Under the pieces are notes generated by a model. It did no database searches. It saw only the letters and a program-made list of their open reading frames with translations, and was not told where the DNA came from. From Pseudomonadota bacterium (GTDB lineage Bacteria > Pseudomonadota > Gammaproteobacteria > Xanthomonadales > Rhodanobacteraceae): DNA of 35,109 bases. Shown piece after piece: positions 14,309-23,427 of this stretch. Location: NCBI GenBank assembly GCA_021777635.1, contig JAJYDI010000002.1:1-35109 (forward strand). The letters run 5' to 3'. The translations under genes were made by a program, and so were the position numbers. The first letter of the stretch is position 1. Each line of letters opens with the position of its first letter.

Positions 14309-16317
14309 TGCACGGCTTCCACACCGTCGCCGTGGTCGGCGCCGGCACCATGGGCTCGGCGATTGCCCAGCATTTTCTGATGAAGGGCCTCACCGTGCGC
14401 CTTGTCGACACGACTGCCGAGAGGCTTGCGCGCGGCCAGCGCCTGATTGAGGCATCACTCGACGAAGCGGTGACGCGGCGCCTGCTCGATGCCGAAGGGC
14501 GCGGGGCCATCCTTGCGCGGCTGCATCCGACGCTGGATCCGGCCGACCTGGCCGACGCCGACCTGGTGGTTGAAGCAGTGTTCGAGGATCTCGCACTGAA
14601 GCGCGAACTTCTGGGTCGGCTCGAAAGTATCGTCGCGCAAGACTGTGTGCTCGCCACCAACACCTCCTCCTTCCGGGTGAGCGACGTCGCCTCCGGACTG
14701 GCGCATCCGCAACGCCTGATTGGCACGCACTACTTCTACCATGCCGCCAAGAACAAGCTGATCGAGCTGATCCCTGGTGTGCGTAGCGATCCGGGCCTGC
14801 TGCGCGAACTGGAAGGTTTCTACTCCGAACTCGGCAAGATCCCGATCCGCGCCGCCGACGCGCCCGGCTTCGCGGTCAACCGTTTCTTCGTGCCGTGGTT
14901 GAATGAGGCAGTGCGTGTGTACGAGGAGGGTCTCGGCAGCATTCCCGGCATCGACGCGGTGGCGCGCGCGACCTTCGGTGTTGGCATGGGCCCGTTCGCA
15001 CTGATGAATGCCACTGGTGTGCCAATCGCGCGCCATGCCGCCGAAGGACTGTCGGCGCGTCTGGGATCGTTCTATGCACCTGCCAAGACCTTGTGCCGGC
15101 AGGTCGACAGCGGCTGCGACTGGGATCTCGCTGACGATCGAGTTGCGGACGATGGTAGCGAGCAGCCTGAAACAATCCGCCGCCGTCTAATCGGTGCCGC
15201 ACTCGGCTGCGCCGCGGCCCTGGTCAGCGAGGGCGTTTGCGACGTCACCGCCACCGACCTTGGCGCGCGCGCAGGCCTGCGCTGGCCGCGCGGCCCGTTC
15301 GAGCTGTGCGCTGCGCTCGGCAAGGACGTCGTCGCCGGCATGGTCAGTGAGCTGTTCGGGCGATGGGGACTGCCGCTTCCGGCAGTGCCGTTCGCCCAGG
15401 CTGAGGAGCTGGCGCTGGAATGGGTGCAACGTGAAGTCCACGGCGATACCGGTCTGATCGTCTTTAACCTGCCCGATCGCATGAATGCGCTGGGCGAGGC
15501 AGTGCTGGGACAGCTGGAAGCCGCCTGGGCGCAACTGGAAGTCGACCCAGCGGTGCAGCGGGTGTTTTTCTGTGGTCGCGGCAAGGCCTTCGTGGCTGGC
15601 GCCGACATCCGCTTCTTCCTCGATGCCATCGATGCCGGCGATTTCGAACGCATCCAGACCTTTACCGAACGTGGCCAGCGCCTGCTCGCGCGTATCGAAG
15701 CCTCCCCAAAATTGACTTGCGCCTTCCTCGATGGCCTGACGTTGGGCGGTGGCCTTGAGCTGGCGCTTGCGTGCCGCTACCGGCTTGGCACCCGCAACAC
15801 CTCGATCGCTCTGCCGGAAACCGGCATCGGCATTTATCCCGGACTCGGTGGCACCCAGCGCACCCGCCGCCTGCTGGGCAGGGGCGTGGCCAAATTCCTG
15901 ATCGCCACCGGCCGCCGAGTCGATGCCGCGCGTGCATTGCAATTCGGCCTGATCGACGCCGAGATCGATCCGCCGAGGCATTTGCAGGATTTGGCGGCGG
16001 TGCCGCTGCCGGCGCCTCAGTCCGGTCGCTGCTCGCAGCCGGAACTGGAGCAGGCATTCGCCGACTATCGGGGTGAACTGGACGCGGCCACGCTAGCGTC
16101 GCCGGATCTGGCGGCGTTCGCGCGCGAGCTCTCGCGCAAGGCGCCGCTCGCACTGGCGACCGCAATGCGACTGGTGGATGAGGGACTTGCGCTCGACCTG
16201 CGGGCCGCGCTTGCGCTGGAGCTGGCCGGCCTGAAGACGATCTTCACCACTCGCGACGCCCGCGCTGGCCTCGCCAGCGTGCTCGACGGGAGCCGCCCGC
16301 AATACCTCGGACAGTGA
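14308..16317 (+). CDS. Fused 3-hydroxyacyl-CoA dehydrogenase / enoyl-CoA hydratase (dehydrogenase domain first)
   Basis: This 669-aa bifunctional beta-oxidation enzyme has an N-terminal NAD-binding dehydrogenase: VAVVGAGTMGSAIAQHF, ATNTSSFRVSD, IGTHYFYHAAKNKLIELIPG with the catalytic His, and DAPGFAVNRFFVPWLNEA. A second C-terminal HAD-type domain follows to about 360. The C-terminal crotonase domain (about 375-669) has NALGEAV, GRGKAFVAGADIRFFLDA, DGLTLGGGLELALACRYRL and ALPETGIGIYPGLGGTQR, keeping both glutamates expected of hydratases. The order HAD then ECH is the reverse of FadB/FadJ. Candidate substrates are 3-hydroxypimelyl-CoA (lower benzoyl-CoA pathway) or cinnamoyl-CoA-type intermediates. 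Confidence 0.87.
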   Translation: MHGFHTVAVVGAGTMGSAIAQHFLMKGLTVRLVDTTAERLARGQRLIEASLDEAVTRRLLDAEGRGAILARLHPTLDPADLADADLVVEAVFEDLALKRELLGRLESIVAQDCVLATNTSSFRVSDVASGLAHPQRLIGTHYFYHAAKNKLIELIPGVRSDPGLLRELEGFYSELGKIPIRAADAPGFAVNRFFVPWLNEAVRVYEEGLGSIPGIDAVARATFGVGMGPFALMNATGVPIARHAAEGLSARLGSFYAPAKTLCRQVDSGCDWDLADDRVADDGSEQPETIRRRLIGAALGCAAALVSEGVCDVTATDLGARAGLRWPRGPFELCAALGKDVVAGMVSELFGRWGLPLPAVPFAQAEELALEWVQREVHGDTGLIVFNLPDRMNALGEAVLGQLEAAWAQLEVDPAVQRVFFCGRGKAFVAGADIRFFLDAIDAGDFERIQTFTERGQRLLARIEASPKLTCAFLDGLTLGGGLELALACRYRLGTRNTSIALPETGIGIYPGLGGTQRTRRLLGRGVAKFLIATGRRVDAARALQFGLIDAEIDPPRHLQDLAAVPLPAPQSGRCSQPELEQAFADYRGELDAATLASPDLAAFARELSRKAPLALATAMRLVDEGLALDLRAALALELAGLKTIFTTRDARAGLASVLDGSRPQYLGQ

Positions 16318-16331
16318 AGGAGAACCCTCGC

Positions 16332-17594
16332 ATGAGCGCCGCCGCCACTGGTTTCCGCAACGACAACGGCATCGGCGCGCTATTCGACGACGTCTACCTG
16401 CTCGACGGTCGGCGCACGCCGTTCGGCAAGTTCTGCGGGGCCCTGTCCACGGTCTCGCCAACGGATCTTGGAATCCATGCCGCGCGTGCCGCGATCGCCG
16501 CAGCCGGCGTCGACGCCGCAGAAGTCGACCAGAGCATCGTCGCAAATATCGGCCAGGCCAGCGCCGATGCCTTCTTTCTGCCGCGCCACATCGCGCTGTA
16601 CGCCGGGACCCCAGAGAGGCGCCCTGCCTTGCTGGTGCAGCGCATCTGTGGTTCCGGCCTCGATGTGCTGGCGCAGGCTGGCGAGCAGATCGCGCTCGGT
16701 AAGGCGCAGCTGGTGCTGGGTGTCGGCACCGACAACATGAGTCGCTTCCCGCTGGTCTCCTACTCGGCGCGCCAGGGCTTCGCGCTAGGCCGACCGGAGT
16801 TCACCGACTTGCTGTGGGAGGCGCTGGACGACACCGCCGCGGTGCCGATGGGCCGCACCGCCGACAACCTCGCCGAGCGCTACGGGCTCAGCCGTGCCGA
16901 AGTCGATGGCTTCGCCATGGCTAGTCAGCAGCGCTACGCCGCGGCGCGCTCGCGGGGCTTCTTTGCCGGGGAACTCGCGGCGCTGCCAGGACAGGGCAGC
17001 TTCGAGATCGAAGGGCTGAAAACGCGCTCGTTCCGCTGCAAGAGCAAAGCTGGCCTGACCGAGGATGAGCATCCGCGCGAAACCAGCGCCGAGCAGCTCG
17101 CCTCGCTGTCGCCGGTATTCAGCAAGGCCGGGCCGACTACCGCCGGCTCGGCGTCCGGCATCGTCGACGGTGCCGCGGCGGTGCTGGTGGCTGCGGGCGA
17201 GTTCGTGCGGGCGCACGGCCTGAGACCGATCGCCAGGCTTCGCGGCCATGCCGCGGTCGGGGTGGCGCCAGCCTATATGGGCATCGGTCCGGCACCGGCC
17301 ATCCGCGCCCTGCTCGGGGCTGTCGGAATGAGCCTTGGCGATATTGGCCGCTTCGAGATCAACGAGGCATTCGCCGCCCAGTGTCTGGCGGTGGCGCGCG
17401 AGCTCGGCATCGAACACGAACGCCTGAACGTCAACGGCGGCGCCATCGCCATCGGCCACCCGCTCGGTGCGACCGGCCTTCGCTTGGCCCTGACCTTGAT
17501 GCACACCCTGCAGCGCGACGATGCCAGCTTAGGCATCGCCTCGGCCTGCGTCGGCGGAGGCCAGGGCGTCGCCCTGATGCTGGAACGATGCTGA
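16332..17594 (+). CDS. Thiolase (acetyl-CoA C-acyltransferase), copy 1
   Basis: The enzyme cleaves a 3-oxoacyl-CoA with CoA, releasing acetyl-CoA. It has the nucleophilic cysteine in LVQRICGSGLDVLAQAG (Cys106), NEAFAAQCLAVARELG, NVNGGAIAIGHPLGATGLR with the active-site His, and the second catalytic cysteine in SACVGGGQGVALML. Length is 420 aa from ATG 16332, supported by AAGGAG at 16317-16322. Likely role: 3-oxopimelyl-CoA to glutaryl-CoA plus acetyl-CoA, or release of an aromatic acyl-CoA from its side chain. Which thiolase in this operon does which cannot be told from sequence. Confidence 0.9.
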   Translation: MSAAATGFRNDNGIGALFDDVYLLDGRRTPFGKFCGALSTVSPTDLGIHAARAAIAAAGVDAAEVDQSIVANIGQASADAFFLPRHIALYAGTPERRPALLVQRICGSGLDVLAQAGEQIALGKAQLVLGVGTDNMSRFPLVSYSARQGFALGRPEFTDLLWEALDDTAAVPMGRTADNLAERYGLSRAEVDGFAMASQQRYAAARSRGFFAGELAALPGQGSFEIEGLKTRSFRCKSKAGLTEDEHPRETSAEQLASLSPVFSKAGPTTAGSASGIVDGAAAVLVAAGEFVRAHGLRPIARLRGHAAVGVAPAYMGIGPAPAIRALLGAVGMSLGDIGRFEINEAFAAQCLAVARELGIEHERLNVNGGAIAIGHPLGATGLRLALTLMHTLQRDDASLGIASACVGGGQGVALMLERC

Positions 17595-18346
17595 AGCGAC
17601 TCGACAAGCGGGTCGCTCTGGTCACCGGCGCCGGCCGCGGCATCGGCGCGGCGATCGCCCGCCGCCTGGCAGAGGAAGGTGCCGCACTGGTGCTGGTCGA
17701 TCGCGATGCCAGCGCGCTCACGGCACTTGCCGAAGCCATGCAGGCGGACGGCCAGCAGGCGCTGCCACTGGTAACCGACGTCGCCGATCGGGCGCAGGTC
17801 GAGGGCCTGATGGCTCAGGTTGGCGAGACTCTGGGTGGGCTCGACATCCTGGTCAACAATGCCGGCATTATCCGCGACGGCTTCCTCGCCAAGCTCAGTG
17901 ACGCCGACTGGGACCGAGTGTTGGAGGTCAACCTGAAAGGCCCGTTCTTGTGCTGCCAGGCCGCTTTGCCACTGCTGCGCCAGCGCGAGCGCAGCGGAAT
18001 CATCAACATCGCCTCGCGCGCCTGGCTTGGCAACATCGGCCAGGCCAACTACGCGGCCAGCAAGGGCGGAGTGGTCAGCCTGACCCGCACCTTGGCACTG
18101 GAGCTCGCGCGTTACCGAATCAACGTCAACGCGGTGGCGCCGGGGCTGATCGACACGCCGATGACCCGCGCCATGCCCGAGTCCGCGCGCGAGCGCCTGC
18201 TTCGTATGCAGCCGACCGGCGAAATGGGTACGGTCGAGGACATCGCCGCTGCGGTCGCGTTTCTCGCCAGTCCAGACGCGCGCTTCATCACCGGGCAGGT
18301 GCTGCACGTCGACGGCGGCAAGAGCTGCGGGCTGCTGGCGCTGTAG
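17588..18346 (+). CDS. Short-chain dehydrogenase/reductase (FabG-like)
   Basis: A 252-aa classical SDR: cofactor motif TGAGRGIGAAIARRL, DILVNNAGIIRDGFLAKL, the catalytic Ser in NIASRAWLGNIGQ, YAASK, and a C-terminal HVDGGKSCGLL. An acidic residue after the second strand (VLVDRDASAL) suggests NAD(H). Flanked by two thiolases, it probably oxidises a 3-hydroxyacyl-CoA, giving a second dehydrogenase besides the HAD-ECH fusion. It starts at ATG 17588, overlapping the thiolase by 7 bases. Confidence 0.88.
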   Translation: MLKRLDKRVALVTGAGRGIGAAIARRLAEEGAALVLVDRDASALTALAEAMQADGQQALPLVTDVADRAQVEGLMAQVGETLGGLDILVNNAGIIRDGFLAKLSDADWDRVLEVNLKGPFLCCQAALPLLRQRERSGIINIASRAWLGNIGQANYAASKGGVVSLTRTLALELARYRINVNAVAPGLIDTPMTRAMPESARERLLRMQPTGEMGTVEDIAAAVAFLASPDARFITGQVLHVDGGKSCGLLAL

Positions 18347-18348
18347 CC

Positions 18349-19518
18349 ATGGCCAGCTCACGCGTCAGTTCCCGTTTTGGTACCGGCGCCCGCCTGGTGG
18401 CGGCACGGCGCACGCCGATCGGCCGCAGCCATGCGGACAAGGGCGCGCTGCGCGGTCTGCGCGCGGACGAACTGCTGGCACGGCTGATCAGGGATGTCGC
18501 ACAGACCCTGCCCGAGCCTGCTGCAATCGACGACGTGCTGATCGGCTGCGTCGGCCAGCATCTGGAGCAGGGCAAGAACATCGCTCGCCTGGCCTCGTTG
18601 CTGGCCGGACTGCCCGACAGCGTGCCGGGCGCCACCTTTAACCGGCTGTGCGCGTCGAGCCTGGAAGCCTTCAACAGCGCGGCGACTCGGATCGCCGCCG
18701 GTGACGCCGACCTGCTGCTGGCCGGCGGTGTGGAGCACATGCACCACGTGCCGATGACCGCGGCAATCGACTACCACCCGGCGCTGCTTGCGCGGCCGCC
18801 GTTTCCGTTCAACAACATGGGCCTGGCCGCCGAATGGCTGGCTGCACGCGATGGCATCGGCCGCGCGGCGCAGGACGACTGGGCGCTGACAAGCCATCGG
18901 CGCGCAGTCGCGGCGCAGGGCAGTGGCCGTTTCGATGCCGAGCTGCTGCCGCTGGAAGTGGACGGCGCGCGCATCGACGCCGACCAGTTGCCGCGTGCCG
19001 ACGCGAGCCTGCAATCGCTGTCCGAACTCAAGCCGGCTTTCAAGGCTGACGGCAGCGTCACCGCCGGCAACGCCTCGCCGTTCAGTGATGGCGCAAGCTT
19101 GGCGCTGTTGGCCTCGGCAGATGCTTGCGCACGACTTGGCCTAGCGGCACGCGCCGAGGTACTCGGCGCGGCGGTGATCGGTACCGCACCGGAAGCGATG
19201 GGCCGCAGTCCGGTGCTGGCGATCCGCCGCCTGCTCGAACGCAGCCGCCTGAATGTCGCCGACATCGACCGCTTTGAGATCAATGAGGCCTTCGCCGCGC
19301 AGCTGTTATCCAACGTGCGCGAGCTCGAACTCGACCCGGAGCGGGTTAACCCCTGGGGTGGTGCCATCGCCCTAGGCCATCCGCTGGGCGCCACCGGCAC
19401 CCGCCTGATTACCACCTTGCTGCATGGCCTGGAGGCCGATGGTGGCGAGTTCGGCATTGCCGCCCTCTGCGTCGGCCACGGCCAGGGCGTCGCCACCCTC
19501 ATCCGGAGGCTGCACTGA
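18349..19518 (+). CDS. Thiolase (acetyl-CoA C-acyltransferase), copy 2
   Basis: A second thiolase of 389 aa with catalytic Cys101 (FNRLCASSLEAFNSAA), GGVEHMHHVPM, NEAFAAQLLSNVRELELD, NPWGGAIALGHPLGATGTR and the second Cys in ALCVGHGQGVATL. It differs clearly from copy 1, so it is not a recent duplicate and probably has another chain-length or aryl specificity. It is two bases after the SDR, and its stop overlaps the ATG of hcrC by one base, which ties the beta-oxidation block to the 4-hydroxybenzoyl-CoA reductase genes. Confidence 0.9.
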   Translation: MASSRVSSRFGTGARLVAARRTPIGRSHADKGALRGLRADELLARLIRDVAQTLPEPAAIDDVLIGCVGQHLEQGKNIARLASLLAGLPDSVPGATFNRLCASSLEAFNSAATRIAAGDADLLLAGGVEHMHHVPMTAAIDYHPALLARPPFPFNNMGLAAEWLAARDGIGRAAQDDWALTSHRRAVAAQGSGRFDAELLPLEVDGARIDADQLPRADASLQSLSELKPAFKADGSVTAGNASPFSDGASLALLASADACARLGLAARAEVLGAAVIGTAPEAMGRSPVLAIRRLLERSRLNVADIDRFEINEAFAAQLLSNVRELELDPERVNPWGGAIALGHPLGATGTRLITTLLHGLEADGGEFGIAALCVGHGQGVATLIRRLH

Positions 19519-20036
19519 TGGACACCTGCAGCAAATACACGGCGCGGCAAAGCGGAGTGGCGCGCCTGCTCAGCCTCGAGGTCAACGGCAAGCGACAGCA
19601 GCGCGCGGTGGCGGCAGACATCACCCTGCTTGATTTCCTACGCGAGGAATTGGGCCTGACCGGCAGCAAGCGCGGATGTGACCTCGGCGAGTGCGGCTGC
19701 TGCGCGGTGCTGGTCGATGGCCGGCCGATGCTGGCCTGCCTGCTGCCGGCCGCCGACCTCGAACATAGCGCGATCACCACGATCGAGGGCGTTGCCAAGG
19801 GCACCACGCTGCACCCGCTTCAGCAGGCGATGATCGACGAGGGAGCCGTGCAGTGCGGCTACTGCACGCCGGCGATGGTGATCAACGGCGTGCACCTGTT
19901 CTCGGGCGAGTCGCATCCGGACGCTGAGGCCATCCGCACCTGCATCTCGGCCACCATCTGCCGTTGCACAGGCTACAACCGCATCGTGCAGGCGTTCGAG
20001 AGCACCGCTGATGGACTCGCGGGGGAGCGGCGGTGA
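19518..20036 (+). CDS. hcrC: 4-hydroxybenzoyl-CoA reductase small (gamma) subunit, two [2Fe-2S] clusters
   Basis: This is the iron-sulfur subunit of the molybdenum enzyme that reductively removes the para-hydroxyl of 4-hydroxybenzoyl-CoA, forming benzoyl-CoA. Seen are the plant-type cluster motif CDLGECGCCAVLVDGRPMLAC and the second cluster motif with QCGYCTPAMVI and ATICRCTGYNRIV, as in all xanthine oxidase-family small subunits. At 172 aa it is slightly longer than the usual roughly 160, owing to an N-terminal extension of about 15 residues. The identity among family members rests on the HcrB cysteine set and the benzoyl-CoA context. Confidence 0.88.
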   Translation: MDTCSKYTARQSGVARLLSLEVNGKRQQRAVAADITLLDFLREELGLTGSKRGCDLGECGCCAVLVDGRPMLACLLPAADLEHSAITTIEGVAKGTTLHPLQQAMIDEGAVQCGYCTPAMVINGVHLFSGESHPDAEAIRTCISATICRCTGYNRIVQAFESTADGLAGERR

Positions 20037-22417
20037 ACGTCTACCGCATCGTCGGCACGCCGCAGCCGCAGATCGACGCCCGCGACAAGGTCACCGGGCG
20101 TGCGCGCTATACCGACGACATCCGGCTGCCGAGCTGCCTGCACGCGGCGATCCTGCGTTCGCCGCACGCCAGCGCGCGCATCCGGGCGATCGACATGGCG
20201 CGTGCCGCGGCACTGCCCGGCGTCAAGGCGGTACTGACGGGCGCCGATTTCGAGCGCACCTTCGGCGTGCTGCCGATCAGCAAGGACGAACCGGCGCTGG
20301 CGCGCGAGCGGGTGCGGTACGTCGGTGAGCCGGTCGCCGCGGTGGCGGCGGAAACTGCCGAACTCGCCGCCGCCGCCGTGGCACTGATCGCGGTCGACTA
20401 CGCGCCGACGCCGCCGGTGCTCGAAGCGCGCCAGGCGCTCAAGCCCACCAGCGACCCGCTGCACCCCGAGCTGCGGCGCGAGAACAATTTGCACAAGCAG
20501 GTCGAGCAGCGGTTCGGCGATCCCGAGGCCGGCTTCGCGAAAGCCGACATCGTGATCGAGAAGCGCTTCATCTTCCCAAGCGTCACCCACGCCTTCACCG
20601 AACCGCATGCAGTGCAGGTGGAAATCGACGGCCGTGGCAACCTCACCGTGTACAGCGCAACGCAGGTTCCGCACTACGTGCATCTGGCGCTGGCGGAGGT
20701 GCTGGGTATTGACGAGCACCGGGTGCGGGTAATCAAGCCGCACCTCGGCGGCGGCTTCGGCGGCAAGAGCGACCCGTTCCCGCACGAGATGATCGCGGCC
20801 AAGCTGGCCCTTGTCACCGGCCGCAACGTGCGCCTGCGTTTCTCGCGTGAGGATGTGTTCTGCAGCCACCATGGCCGTCATCCGACTCAATTGACGATGA
20901 AGCTCGGCTTCCACCACGCGCGCGGCATCACCGCCCTGACCGGCGATTTTCTGATTGACGGCGGTGCCTACGGCAGCTTCGGTGTGGTCACCACCTACTA
21001 CAACGGCGTGCTGCTGCAAGGCCCATATCCGGTGCCGAACTTCGCTTTCCGCTGCCGCCGCATGTACACCAACAAGCCGATGTGCGGCGCGATGCGTGGC
21101 CACGGCGGCGTCAACCCGCGCTTCGCTTACGAGGTGCTGATGGACATGGCCCTGGTCCAGTCGGGGCTCGATCCCTGCCAGGCGCGCATCGACCTGATCC
21201 ATCGCGAGAACACGCTCACCTGCAACGAGTTCCGGATCACTTCGGTTGGGCTCAAGCGTGGGCTTGAGGAGGCCATGCGCCGAAGCGGTTGGCACGAGAA
21301 ATACGGCAAGCTTCCGTACGGCAAGGGTATCGGCGTCGCCTGCGGCTTCTTCATCAGCGGCAGCGCCCTGCCGATCCACCGCAACGAGCGGCCTGCCAGT
21401 ACGGTGCGGATGACTGTCGAATTCGACGGCGCGGTGACGGTTTATTCGGGCGCGTCCGACATCGGCCAGGGTAGCGACACCCTGCTGGCGATGATGGCGG
21501 CCGAAGTGCTGGGCGTGGAGCTCGACCAAGTCAAGGTGGTAGCAGCCGATACCCGGTTGACCCCGGTTGACCTCGGCAGTTACAGCTCGCGGGTGACCTT
21601 CATGGCTGGCAACGCCGCCCGCAATGCAGCGATTCGCGTGCGCCGGCTGCTGGTCGCGGCGGCCTGCCGGCTGCTGGCTCTGCCCGAGCCCGAGTATCCG
21701 ACGCCGGCCTCGCCCGAGGACCAGTTCCGCCAAGGCGGACGTGCGGCAGATTTCGACGCCGACTTCCTGGGCGCCAATCCCGACTACGGCGATGGCTTCG
21801 AGTTCGCCTGCGGCCGCATCCGCCATCTCGACAGCGGCAAGGAAACCGGTTTCATCGCGGCCGTGCACGCGGCGATCGAAGGTCCGGGCATCCTGCAGAC
21901 GGTCGGCAGCTACCGCGCGCCAAAGCTCGGCGGCAGCTTCAAAGGTGCCGGCGCCGGCCTGTCGCCGGCGTACAGCTTCACGGCCTTCATCGTAGAGGTC
22001 AGCGTCGATCCAGAGACCGGCTTCGTCAAGGTCGAGCGCGCCACTTGCGCGCACGACTGCGGCTTCGCGCTGAACCCGCTGGCGGTGCGCGGGCAGATCG
22101 AGGGCTGCTTCCACATGGGCATGGGCCAGGCACTGATGGAGGAAGTGCTGCACTACGACGGTGCGGTGCAGAACGCCGGCTTTCTCGAATACAAGATTCC
22201 ATCGCCGTTCGAGCAGCCCGAAATCGACCTCGTGCCCTCGATCAGCAACGAGAGCGAGGGCCCGTTCGGTGCCAAGGAAGCCGGCGAGGGGCCGCTGGCA
22301 CCGGTGATCCCGGCGATCGCCAATGCGATCTTTGATGCGGTTGGCGTGCGCCTGTTCGAATTGCCGTTGCGCCCCGACCGGGTACTGGCCGCAATGCGCA
22401 AGGCTGCTGACCGATGA
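20033..22417 (+). CDS. hcrA: 4-hydroxybenzoyl-CoA reductase large (alpha) subunit, molybdopterin-binding
   Basis: This is the catalytic molybdenum cofactor subunit of the xanthine oxidase family. It has an N-terminal domain GRARYTDDIRLPSCLHAAIL and YVGEPVAAVAAET, then the cofactor-binding segments HLGGGFGGKSDPFPHEM, CGAMRGHGGVNPRFAYE and GASDIGQGSDTLLAMMAAE. GPFGAKEAGEGPLAPV carries the conserved catalytic glutamate (about residue 749). It has 794 residues and begins with GTG at 20033, overlapping hcrC by 4 bases, with GGGGGAGCGG as ribosome site. In this enzyme electrons flow from ferredoxin to Mo, the reverse of xanthine oxidase. Confidence 0.9.
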   Translation: MNVYRIVGTPQPQIDARDKVTGRARYTDDIRLPSCLHAAILRSPHASARIRAIDMARAAALPGVKAVLTGADFERTFGVLPISKDEPALARERVRYVGEPVAAVAAETAELAAAAVALIAVDYAPTPPVLEARQALKPTSDPLHPELRRENNLHKQVEQRFGDPEAGFAKADIVIEKRFIFPSVTHAFTEPHAVQVEIDGRGNLTVYSATQVPHYVHLALAEVLGIDEHRVRVIKPHLGGGFGGKSDPFPHEMIAAKLALVTGRNVRLRFSREDVFCSHHGRHPTQLTMKLGFHHARGITALTGDFLIDGGAYGSFGVVTTYYNGVLLQGPYPVPNFAFRCRRMYTNKPMCGAMRGHGGVNPRFAYEVLMDMALVQSGLDPCQARIDLIHRENTLTCNEFRITSVGLKRGLEEAMRRSGWHEKYGKLPYGKGIGVACGFFISGSALPIHRNERPASTVRMTVEFDGAVTVYSGASDIGQGSDTLLAMMAAEVLGVELDQVKVVAADTRLTPVDLGSYSSRVTFMAGNAARNAAIRVRRLLVAAACRLLALPEPEYPTPASPEDQFRQGGRAADFDADFLGANPDYGDGFEFACGRIRHLDSGKETGFIAAVHAAIEGPGILQTVGSYRAPKLGGSFKGAGAGLSPAYSFTAFIVEVSVDPETGFVKVERATCAHDCGFALNPLAVRGQIEGCFHMGMGQALMEEVLHYDGAVQNAGFLEYKIPSPFEQPEIDLVPSISNESEGPFGAKEAGEGPLAPVIPAIANAIFDAVGVRLFELPLRPDRVLAAMRKAADR

Positions 22418-23427
22418 GCGCACAACCGGCCCACTTTGAGTTCGAGCGCCCGGACAGCTTGGCGGCGCTGATCGCCCGACTCGCGCAGTTGTCCGCCGCC
22501 GGCCACGACTATGCGCTCGCCGCCGGTGCCACCGACCTTATGCCGCAGATCAAGCTGGGGGTTAAATCACCTGCGCTGCTGATCTCGCTCAATGGTCTGC
22601 CCGAACTGGACGGTGTGCAGGCGCGAGCCGATGGCGGCCATCGCCTCGGCGCTCTGACCCGGCTCGCCGACGTCGCCGGCAACGCGCAACTGCGCCAGCA
22701 CTATCCGGCCCTGTGCGCCGCCGCCGGCCGCGTCGCCAGCCCGCCGATCCGCCAGCGCGCCAGCCTCGGTGGCAACCTGTTGGTCGACAACCGCTGCATC
22801 TACATCAACCAGAGCCCGCTCAATCGCTCTGCCCACGCCGCCTGCTTCAAGGCCGGCGGCGAGGTCTGCCACTTGGTCAAGTCGGCGGTACGAGGCGAGC
22901 TGCCTCAATGCCAGGCGCGTTTCGTCTCCGATACCGCGCCGGTGCTGCTGCTGCTCGATGCGGTGCTGTACCTGGTCTCGCCGCGCGGCGAGCGGCGCCT
23001 GCCGCTGGCGCAATTCTATTGCGACGACGGCATGCAGCGTCATGTCCTCTCAAGTGACGAGGTACTGGTCGCCATCGAGCTTCCGCCAGCGGACGGCTTG
23101 CGCATCGACTACGACAAGCTGGCAATTCGCCGGGCGCTGGACTTCCCCTCGTTGGGCATCGCCCTGGGCGTGCGCGCGGACGCCGTGGGCTCGATCAGTG
23201 AGCTGTCGCTGGCGATGACCGGCATCGGCACCCATCCCGGGTGCTGGCGCTTTACCGCCACCACGCACAAAAGCGCGAACGCCATGCTGGACGCCGCCTG
23301 CGCCGCTGCGCGCGATTCCGCCACGACCTACCTGCAGGACTTTTTCCCGCGTGACTACCGCAAGCGCATGATCGATGTGTTCATCCACAGGGCCGCGCAA
23401 CGGCTGGGAGTCGCCCAATGGACGTGA
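22414..23427 (+). CDS. hcrB: 4-hydroxybenzoyl-CoA reductase medium (beta) subunit, FAD and extra [4Fe-4S]
   Basis: This FAD-binding subunit of the CO dehydrogenase/xanthine oxidase type has LAAGATDLMPQIKLG and QRASLGGNLLVDNRC near the flavin site. HcrB differs from relatives by a loop with four cysteines holding an additional [4Fe-4S] cluster that adjusts the potential for reduction. Here Cys128, Cys144, Cys152 and Cys166 lie in the right loop, supporting the HCR assignment over other hydroxylases. The last interval is longer than I recall for Thauera. Length is 337 aa against roughly 324. It overlaps the following gene by 10 bases. Confidence 0.88.
   Translation: MSAQPAHFEFERPDSLAALIARLAQLSAAGHDYALAAGATDLMPQIKLGVKSPALLISLNGLPELDGVQARADGGHRLGALTRLADVAGNAQLRQHYPALCAAAGRVASPPIRQRASLGGNLLVDNRCIYINQSPLNRSAHAACFKAGGEVCHLVKSAVRGELPQCQARFVSDTAPVLLLLDAVLYLVSPRGERRLPLAQFYCDDGMQRHVLSSDEVLVAIELPPADGLRIDYDKLAIRRALDFPSLGIALGVRADAVGSISELSLAMTGIGTHPGCWRFTATTHKSANAMLDAACAAARDSATTYLQDFFPRDYRKRMIDVFIHRAAQRLGVAQWT

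Noticed and set aside
19973..22423. 816-codon open frame on the minus strand across hcrA
   Set aside because: It lies exactly opposite the well-supported hcrA and shows only codon-shadow composition, with no recognisable domain.
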